This document shows, one piece after another, positions 27,223 to 31,997 of a stretch of DNA of 31,997 nt (its first letter is position 1; each line of letters starts with the position of its first letter). The translations under genes and the position numbers were made by a program. Under the pieces are notes generated by a model. The model had not been told where the DNA came from. It ran no database searches and saw nothing but the letters and a program-made list of their open reading frames with translations. Source of the DNA: a virus. The stretch spans positions 1 to 31,997 of IMG/VR virus record IMGVR_UViG_3300030101_001149. One strand, 5' to 3'.

Positions 27223-29147
27223 TGGATAACTTACACATAGTAAATTTAGCTTCTTATAACCGCCCTAAAATAGTTGAGGATAAACAGAAAGAATGGGTAA
27301 ATTACGGTGAGGATAATAATTACTATTCTTATTTAATTGAACTTTATACTAATTCAACAACAAACAACGCTATTATAAACGGTGTATCTAATATGATATA
27401 CGGTAAAGGGTTAGATGCTTTAGATAGTAACACCAAAACAAACGAGTATGCTGCAATGCGTTCTATTATAAGCAACACTTGTTTAAAAAAGGTTGTATTA
27501 GATTTAAAACTATTAGGTGAAGGTTCTTTCCAAGTGCTTTACAAAGATGGTAATGTATTTAAAGCAGAACACTTTCCAAGACAAACACTACGAGCAGAAA
27601 AATGTAATGAAGATGGTGAAATAGAAGCATACTACTACGCACCTGATTGGACAAAAGTGAAACCTAAAGATAAACCAGAACGAATAGCAGCATTTGGATT
27701 TGGTAACGGTAAAGAACCTGAAATAAAAATTATAAAAAGGTATGTTAGTGGTTACGATTACTATTGCCCTGTAGATTATCAAGGTGGTTTAGCATATGCA
27801 GAATTAGAAAGTGAGATAAGTGATTACCTTATTAACGATGTACAGAATGGCTTTAGTGGTACAAAGGTTGTGAACTTTAACAACGGTGTACCAGACCGTG
27901 AAAAGCAAATGCAGGTTAAGAATGATGTAATGTCAAAACTTACAGGTGCAAGAGGTGAAAAGGTAGTAATTGCATTTAATAACAATGCAGAAAGCAAAAC
28001 AACAGTTGATGACATACCATTAAACGATGCACCACAACACTATGAGTATTTATCAAATGAATGTAGTAATAAGTTAATAGTAGCACATAGGGTAACCTCA
28101 CCTTTATTATTGGGTATACGTACCGAAAACAATGGTTTAGGATCAAATGCAGACGAAATAAAGACCGCTGCGTTACTTTTTGACAATATTACTATAAAAC
28201 CCTACCAAGACTTGATAACGGACTGTATAGATGATATATTAGCTGTTAACGATATTAGTTTAAAACTATATTTTAAAACACTTCAACCTTTAGCGTTTAT
28301 AGAAACAGATAACGCAGTAACAGATGAAGCACGTGAAGAAGAAACAGGTGTAAAAAGAGAATTTACTTTAAAAAGCCAAGTAGTAGATAAAGACTTTGCT
28401 ATTATAGATGATAGGTTAGCATACGCAACAAAAGAAATGGCAATACAAGGTGCTAAAAACATAGGTTGCGAAGGTTACCACGAACACGAATACGAAGGCA
28501 AGATATGGTATATGCCTTGCGAAGAACACAAGCAAAGTAATTTAAGTGCTGAAACAGATGATAAAGTGTTTGATTTGCTTGATGAGTTTGGTGAAGATGA
28601 AGATTTAGAAAATTGGGATTTAGTAGATGAACGCAAAGTAGACTACGACCAAGAAGAATCGTTAGATAAAATGGTAGGTTTAGCATCTACAGGTAGTGCA
28701 AGATCAAATGCAAAAAGCGAACAAGATGGTGAAGCTGATGATATGAAGTTTAAAGTACGTTATCAATATGCACCATTGAAACTTTCAGCTAATAGCAGGG
28801 AGTTTTGTAGAAAAATGGTAGCTGCTAAAAAGATATACCGTAAAGAAGATATAATGCAAATGAGTAAACAACCTGTTAACGCTGGTTGGGGTAAAGGTGG
28901 TGCTGCAACTTACGATATTTGGCTTTACAAAGGTGGTGGATCGTGCCAACATTTTTGGATGCGTAAAACGTATATGGCTAAAGGTGTAAAACCAGATGCT
29001 ACTAACCCAAATGCAGAAATAAGTGTAAATGAAGCAAAGAAAGAAGGTTTTAAACCTGAAACTAATGATGCTAAAGTTGCAAAAAGACCAAGAGATATGA
29101 AAAATAGAGGGTTTATAAAACCTAAAAACTTTACAACACCACGATAA
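27222..29147 (+). CDS. Portal protein with fused C-terminal domains
   Basis: A 641-residue protein. Residues 1-370 resemble a siphovirus portal: YNRPKIVEDKQKEWVNYGED (12-31), NAIINGVSNMIYGKGLD (49-65), LKLLGEGSFQVLYKDGNVF (95-113) and later VTSPLLLGIRTENNGLGSN (near 292-310). About 415-435 holds a His/Cys-rich segment, GCEGYHEHEYEGKIWYMPCE, and 450-480 is very acidic. The last 130 residues (FCRKMVAAKKIYRKEDIMQM, GWGKGGAATYDIWLYKGGGS and CQHFWMRKTYMAKGV) form a separate domain that I recall from Bacteroidota phage head proteins. The portal ring forms the DNA gate at one capsid vertex. Confidence 0.85.
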   Translation: MDNLHIVNLASYNRPKIVEDKQKEWVNYGEDNNYYSYLIELYTNSTTNNAIINGVSNMIYGKGLDALDSNTKTNEYAAMRSIISNTCLKKVVLDLKLLGEGSFQVLYKDGNVFKAEHFPRQTLRAEKCNEDGEIEAYYYAPDWTKVKPKDKPERIAAFGFGNGKEPEIKIIKRYVSGYDYYCPVDYQGGLAYAELESEISDYLINDVQNGFSGTKVVNFNNGVPDREKQMQVKNDVMSKLTGARGEKVVIAFNNNAESKTTVDDIPLNDAPQHYEYLSNECSNKLIVAHRVTSPLLLGIRTENNGLGSNADEIKTAALLFDNITIKPYQDLITDCIDDILAVNDISLKLYFKTLQPLAFIETDNAVTDEAREEETGVKREFTLKSQVVDKDFAIIDDRLAYATKEMAIQGAKNIGCEGYHEHEYEGKIWYMPCEEHKQSNLSAETDDKVFDLLDEFGEDEDLENWDLVDERKVDYDQEESLDKMVGLASTGSARSNAKSEQDGEADDMKFKVRYQYAPLKLSANSREFCRKMVAAKKIYRKEDIMQMSKQPVNAGWGKGGAATYDIWLYKGGGSCQHFWMRKTYMAKGVKPDATNPNAEISVNEAKKEGFKPETNDAKVAKRPRDMKNRGFIKPKNFTTPR

Positions 29148-29149
29148 TT

Positions 29150-29653
29150 ATGGCTGAAGCATTATTTGTAACTCGTAAAGATATTGTAAAATACACTAAT
29201 GTATCAGGTGGGGTAGATACTGATAAGTTTATACAATACGTTAAGATTGCCCAAAACATACATATACAAAATTATATAGGTACAAAGCTATATGATAAAA
29301 TAAGTACAGATATTATAGCTGGTAATTTAGCAGGACATTACGCAACATTAGTAGAAACACATATTAAGCCAACATTATGCCATTGGGCAATGGTTGAGTA
29401 TTTACCATTTGCAGCATATACGGTATCAAATAAAGGTGTTTATAAACATAGTAGTGAAAACGCTGAAAATGTATCTAAAACAGAAGTAGATTTTTTAATT
29501 GAAAAAGAACGTACAACAGCACAATACTATACTGATAGAATGATAGAACATTTTAGTTTTTTTGCTGCTGAAAGGTATCCAGAATATTACACTAATAATA
29601 ACGATAACGTATATCCTGATAAGGATGCTAATTTTTCTGGATGGGTACTATAA
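29150..29653 (+). CDS. Head-tail connector-like protein
   Basis: A 167-residue protein following the portal by 2 nt. It is mainly helical: FVTRKDIVKYTNVSGGVDTD (6-25), KIAQNIHIQNYIGTKLYDKI (32-51), HIKPTLCHWAMVEYLPFAAY. The helical bundle, length and position just after the portal match gp6-like connectors (DUF6712-type in Bacteroidota phages). It would bind beneath the portal. Its stop overlaps the next short gene (TAATG). Confidence 0.75.
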   Translation: MAEALFVTRKDIVKYTNVSGGVDTDKFIQYVKIAQNIHIQNYIGTKLYDKISTDIIAGNLAGHYATLVETHIKPTLCHWAMVEYLPFAAYTVSNKGVYKHSSENAENVSKTEVDFLIEKERTTAQYYTDRMIEHFSFFAAERYPEYYTNNNDNVYPDKDANFSGWVL

Positions 29654-29742
29654 TGAAAGTAAGATACAAACCTAAACAACAAAACATAGTTAAGTTAAGA
29701 AACTATTTAGAAAAGATGTATAACAAAAACGTTAAAAAGTAA
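29653..29742 (+). CDS. 29-residue basic peptide
   Basis: A short ORF in a TAATG overlap with the connector gene, encoding 29 residues rich in Lys, Arg and Asn (YKPKQQNIVKLRNYLEKMYN). Probably one amphipathic helix. No family known to me. The overlap and the compact genome support it. Confidence 0.5.
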   Translation: MKVRYKPKQQNIVKLRNYLEKMYNKNVKK

Positions 29743-29752
29743 TTATATAAGT

Positions 29753-29968
29753 ATGGCTAATAACATAAATTGGGGAAAAGTATATTGTGAAATGGTAACC
29801 AATTCTACTTGGGGTACAGATAGTGCTTTTACAACTGAATTTATACCTGATATTTCAGCACCAAGTTGTTGGGGTACTTTCCCTATAACAGCAGATTTAA
29901 CACAAATATCTGGTACACCATTTTTAGCTGATACAACATTATATAGAGCAGATGCAACACAAAAATAA
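29753..29968 (+). CDS. Small Trp-rich virion-associated protein (probable)
   Basis: A 71-residue neutral protein: NNINWGKVYCEMVTNSTWGT, then PSCWGTFPITADLTQISGTP. I do not recognise a named domain, but similar proteins precede fibre genes in aquatic phage contigs, by memory. It starts the appendage block. Confidence 0.6.
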   Translation: MANNINWGKVYCEMVTNSTWGTDSAFTTEFIPDISAPSCWGTFPITADLTQISGTPFLADTTLYRADATQK

Positions 29969-29979
29969 AATATTAAAAA

Positions 29980-30606
29980 ATGGCTAAACAAGTTATAAAT
30001 ATAGGTACAACAGCAAACGATGGAACAGGTGATCCTATAAGAGATGCCTTTGATAAGGTAAACGACAACTTTACCGAACTGTATTCAGACGATGCAGGAG
30101 ATGTAGGTAGTATTGTAGCAGGTACAGGTATTTCAGTAAACCAAGCTACAGGTGATGTAACAGTCACAAACTCAAGTCCAAACGCAACTCATACAGGTGA
30201 CGTTACAGGTTCAGGTGCTTTGACTATTGCAGCAGATGCAGTAACGCACGACAAATTAGAAAATAGATATACAGCAAGTGCAACAATAACTTCAACAAGT
30301 GGAGCAACAAGTGTAGATTGGTCTACAGCTACAGTTTTTAAAATGCAGTCAGCTTGTACAGGAGCAAAAGAATTTGATTTTACAAACTACAAGGTAGGTC
30401 AGGTTATTACTATTCATAATTTAACAGGAGCTTATGCAATAACTTTAGATTCGGATGCAGCAACAAGTGAAACCTTTAACAAATTAGGTGCTAAAGATTA
30501 TGATGGTAGCACAACAAACGCTTTAATGGTAGAATGTATTGATGATTCTGCAAATGCTATTTTTAACTATTCAATATTAACGTACACAGGTGACCCAACC
30601 CCATAA
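29980..30606 (+). CDS. Tail fibre-like protein
   Basis: A 208-residue protein. The N-terminus (VINIGTTANDGTGDPIRDAF followed by DKVNDNFTELY) is a motif found in many phage fibre and neck-appendage proteins as the virion-attachment segment. Repetitive Thr/Ser/Gly/Ala sequence follows (GTGISVNQATGDVTVTNSSP, THTGDVTGSGALTIAADAVT), then a beta-rich C-terminal domain that could form a trimer tip. It probably binds to the tail tip or head. Confidence 0.8.
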   Translation: MAKQVINIGTTANDGTGDPIRDAFDKVNDNFTELYSDDAGDVGSIVAGTGISVNQATGDVTVTNSSPNATHTGDVTGSGALTIAADAVTHDKLENRYTASATITSTSGATSVDWSTATVFKMQSACTGAKEFDFTNYKVGQVITIHNLTGAYAITLDSDAATSETFNKLGAKDYDGSTTNALMVECIDDSANAIFNYSILTYTGDPTP

Positions 30607-30616
30607 TAAATAAGAT

Positions 30617-31081
30617 ATGAAAGCGATAAGAATAAATGGTTCGATAAAAAAATATACACTAATTCCCAAAGCGTGGGGAAAAGTTATTGGAGGTTTTGAC
30701 ACACTTACTTCAGATGTATGGGAAGCAGCAGGTTTTTATGATGTAGTTACACCTAGCTATGATTCTAATACACAATATTTAGGAGATATAGAATGGGATG
30801 CTGACAATAGTGTTTTCACATATTCTGTAATTGACAGGACTTGGAGTCAAACAGTAGCCGAGTTAAAAGCAAATAAAATAGAAAACCTAAAATCTATATA
30901 CAATAGAAAACTATCAGAAACTGATTGGTACATTATAAGAGCGCAAGAAGGCATTGCTGCACCACAAAATATTTTAGATGCAAGAGCAGCTTTAAGAACA
31001 GAATGTGCAACCAAAGAAGATGAAATAAATGCACTTACTACAAAGAAAGCAGTTGTTTCTTATTCTATAAATATTGACTAA
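30617..31081 (+). CDS. Tail fibre-associated/chaperone-like protein
   Basis: A 154-residue protein. N-terminal half beta-rich (IRINGSIKKYTLIPKAWGKV); C-terminal half helical (LKANKIENLKSIYNRKLSET, then DWYIIRAQEG and LDARAALRTECATKEDEINA). The segment with DWYIIRAQE and the following helix is like the C-termini of tail fibre assembly/DUF4376-type proteins, which contain a conserved SDW or DW near helices. It lies between two fibre genes, and its stop overlaps the next ATG (TAATG). Confidence 0.65.
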   Translation: MKAIRINGSIKKYTLIPKAWGKVIGGFDTLTSDVWEAAGFYDVVTPSYDSNTQYLGDIEWDADNSVFTYSVIDRTWSQTVAELKANKIENLKSIYNRKLSETDWYIIRAQEGIAAPQNILDARAALRTECATKEDEINALTTKKAVVSYSINID

Positions 31082-31997
31082 TGAGTTTAGGAAAACAAAA
31101 AATACTTTCTCAAGGTGCATCAGCTGCACCTCCTGCAATCGACCCATTAGCAAACTTTGAAACTGTAACCTATACAGGAAACGGAAGTACACAAAAGATT
31201 ACAGGGTATATTAGAAAGGGTGCTGCTTTTAATGGAAGCAGTAGTTTTATACAATCAGGTTTGACCTTGCCTGCTGATTCTACTATGTCTTTTTCTTTTT
31301 GGTTTTTCAAAAACTCAACACAAAATACGTCAGGTGATGTTTACCTTGTAAGTGATTTAAACTCTTCTGCAACTCATAGAAGAATTGATATTCGTTATAA
31401 TACAAGCGATGATAAAATTTTTATTGATATAGGTAACGGTTCATCTTCTGACCAAACTAACACAGCATATACTCCCCCAAGTGACACTTGGACACATTTA
31501 GTAGTAACATTAGATGGAACAGCAGTTAAGATGTATATTAACGGAAACAGTACACCTGTCGCAAGTTATACCTCATCAGTTGCTTTTGGAACAGCAGGAG
31601 CAGACCCATTGCATTTTGGCAGACCGGGTGTTTTTAATTGTTGTTATTTTACAGGTAAATTAGACCAAATTCGGATTTTTAGTAAAACATTATCAACTAC
31701 GGAAGTAGGCACTTTAGCTGCTGAAACCTATGCAAGTGCTACAAAATCAACTACAGATATATTTGGAGACAGTTCAGGGGTTGCTTTATATGAATTAGAT
31801 GAAAATGCAAATGATACAGGTGGAAATTACAATGGTACAGCTACAAACGTTAATTATCTTGGGATGGCGTTTCAACCTGATTTGGTTTGGATAAAAGCGA
31901 GAACTTCAGCAACACTAAATAGTTTATTTGATTCAATAAGAGGAACAGCAAATTTTCTTTCCTCAAGCACAACTACTAAAGCATTAACCACATCAGA
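31081..31997 (+). CDS. LamG-like tail fibre/appendage protein, 5' part (continues at base 1)
   Basis: ATG 31081 (MSLGKQKILSQGASAAPPAI) opens a frame that runs to the end of the window and continues at 1-856 once the 99-base overlap is merged: 557 residues in all. Residues about 50-205 look like a concanavalin/LamG-type lectin domain, with MSFSFWFFKNST, WTHLVVTLDGTAVKMYINGN and KLDQIRIFSKTLSTTEVGTL, the usual end of the LamG jelly roll. After that come ALYELDENANDTGGNYNGTA and then the FQPDLVWIKARTS module. Glycan binding on the host surface is the likely function. The reading frame across the junction shows the contig is circular. Confidence 0.85.
   Translation, partial: MSLGKQKILSQGASAAPPAIDPLANFETVTYTGNGSTQKITGYIRKGAAFNGSSSFIQSGLTLPADSTMSFSFWFFKNSTQNTSGDVYLVSDLNSSATHRRIDIRYNTSDDKIFIDIGNGSSSDQTNTAYTPPSDTWTHLVVTLDGTAVKMYINGNSTPVASYTSSVAFGTAGADPLHFGRPGVFNCCYFTGKLDQIRIFSKTLSTTEVGTLAAETYASATKSTTDIFGDSSGVALYELDENANDTGGNYNGTATNVNYLGMAFQPDLVWIKARTSATLNSLFDSIRGTANFLSSSTTTKALTTS
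31899..31997. repeat. Right copy of 99-bp terminal overlap
   Basis: Identical to bases 1-99; see that entry. When the genome is drawn as a circle, one copy should be removed. Confidence 0.95.

Noticed and set aside
1-31997. CRISPR array, tRNA genes, insertion sequence, integrase or reverse transcriptase
   Set aside because: No regularly spaced repeats, cloverleaf-like sequences, transposase or integrase motifs or YxDD reverse transcriptase motif were seen by eye on either strand.

Overview
The window is a complete, circular-mapping genome of a tailed bacteriophage. The first 99 bases are repeated exactly at the end (31899-31997), and one open reading frame runs through that junction, so the unique length is about 31,898 bp. 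The 99-base overlap looks like an assembler k-mer overlap and not a biological terminal repeat. Every credible gene is on the + strand, with short gaps or 1-14 nt overlaps (TAATG, ATGA, TTGA). The DNA is strongly A+T-rich, starts are preceded by A-rich sequence and not by Shine-Dalgarno motifs, and several promoters fit the Bacteroidota -33/-7 type (TTTG, about 19-21 nt, TAnnTTTG). Together with the protein families this points to a siphovirus-like phage of a Bacteroidota host, probably a flavobacterium, possibly aquatic. I see no integrase, excisionase or CI-like repressor, so it looks virulent.

Layout. (a) 29753-31997 joining 1-856: tail-fibre or appendage genes, ending with a LamG-like protein that crosses the contig ends. 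(b) 856-2679: lysis and small-protein region with tiny membrane proteins, a 26-residue CDGSH-like peptide, an M15 peptidase endolysin and a GTA-type three-helix holin. (c) 2715-8339: DNA metabolism, with NinG-like, ERF single-strand annealing protein, SSB-like protein, DnaB/RecA-fold helicase, sigma-like factor, possible PD-(D/E)XK nuclease and RecE-like exonuclease. (d) 8391-9864: ParB-like protein plus an orphan DNA methyltransferase. (e) 9865-10679: a structured promoter region, a small acidic protein, a stand-alone DnaA domain IV protein and the remnant of a PAPS-reductase-like gene. (f) 10734-12170: small and large terminase. (g) 12253-12943: three small unknowns between terminators. (h) 13033-22118: tail genes, including a tail assembly chaperone with a probable -1 frameshift, terminator, gp10-like protein, Ig-like protein, tail-tip/hub proteins and tape measure. 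(i) 22148-29742: head genes (XkdF-like protease, Cys-rich peptides, coiled-coil proteins, scaffold-like protein, major capsid, tail tube, portal, connector).

How the genes work together. The ERF, SSB-like, RecE-like and NinG-like genes form a recombination set that would serve replication with the helicase and the DnaA-like protein. The terminase packages DNA into a capsid built from the S78-type protease, the scaffold-like protein and the capsid protein. The portal and connector join this to a non-contractile tail whose chaperone and tape measure lie at the other end of the tail block. Six rho-independent terminators with GNRA-like or short loops punctuate the genome. Each is followed within about 13-43 nt by a start codon.

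The most notable points are the T9 slippery site with a conserved-looking -1 extension in the tail chaperone, a PAPS-reductase-like gene reduced to its two ends, the 26-residue CDGSH-like protein, a nested inverted-repeat promoter region upstream of the DnaA-like gene, and small Cys-motif peptides that share modules with the protease. All functional calls rest on motif recognition by eye; no database search was possible.
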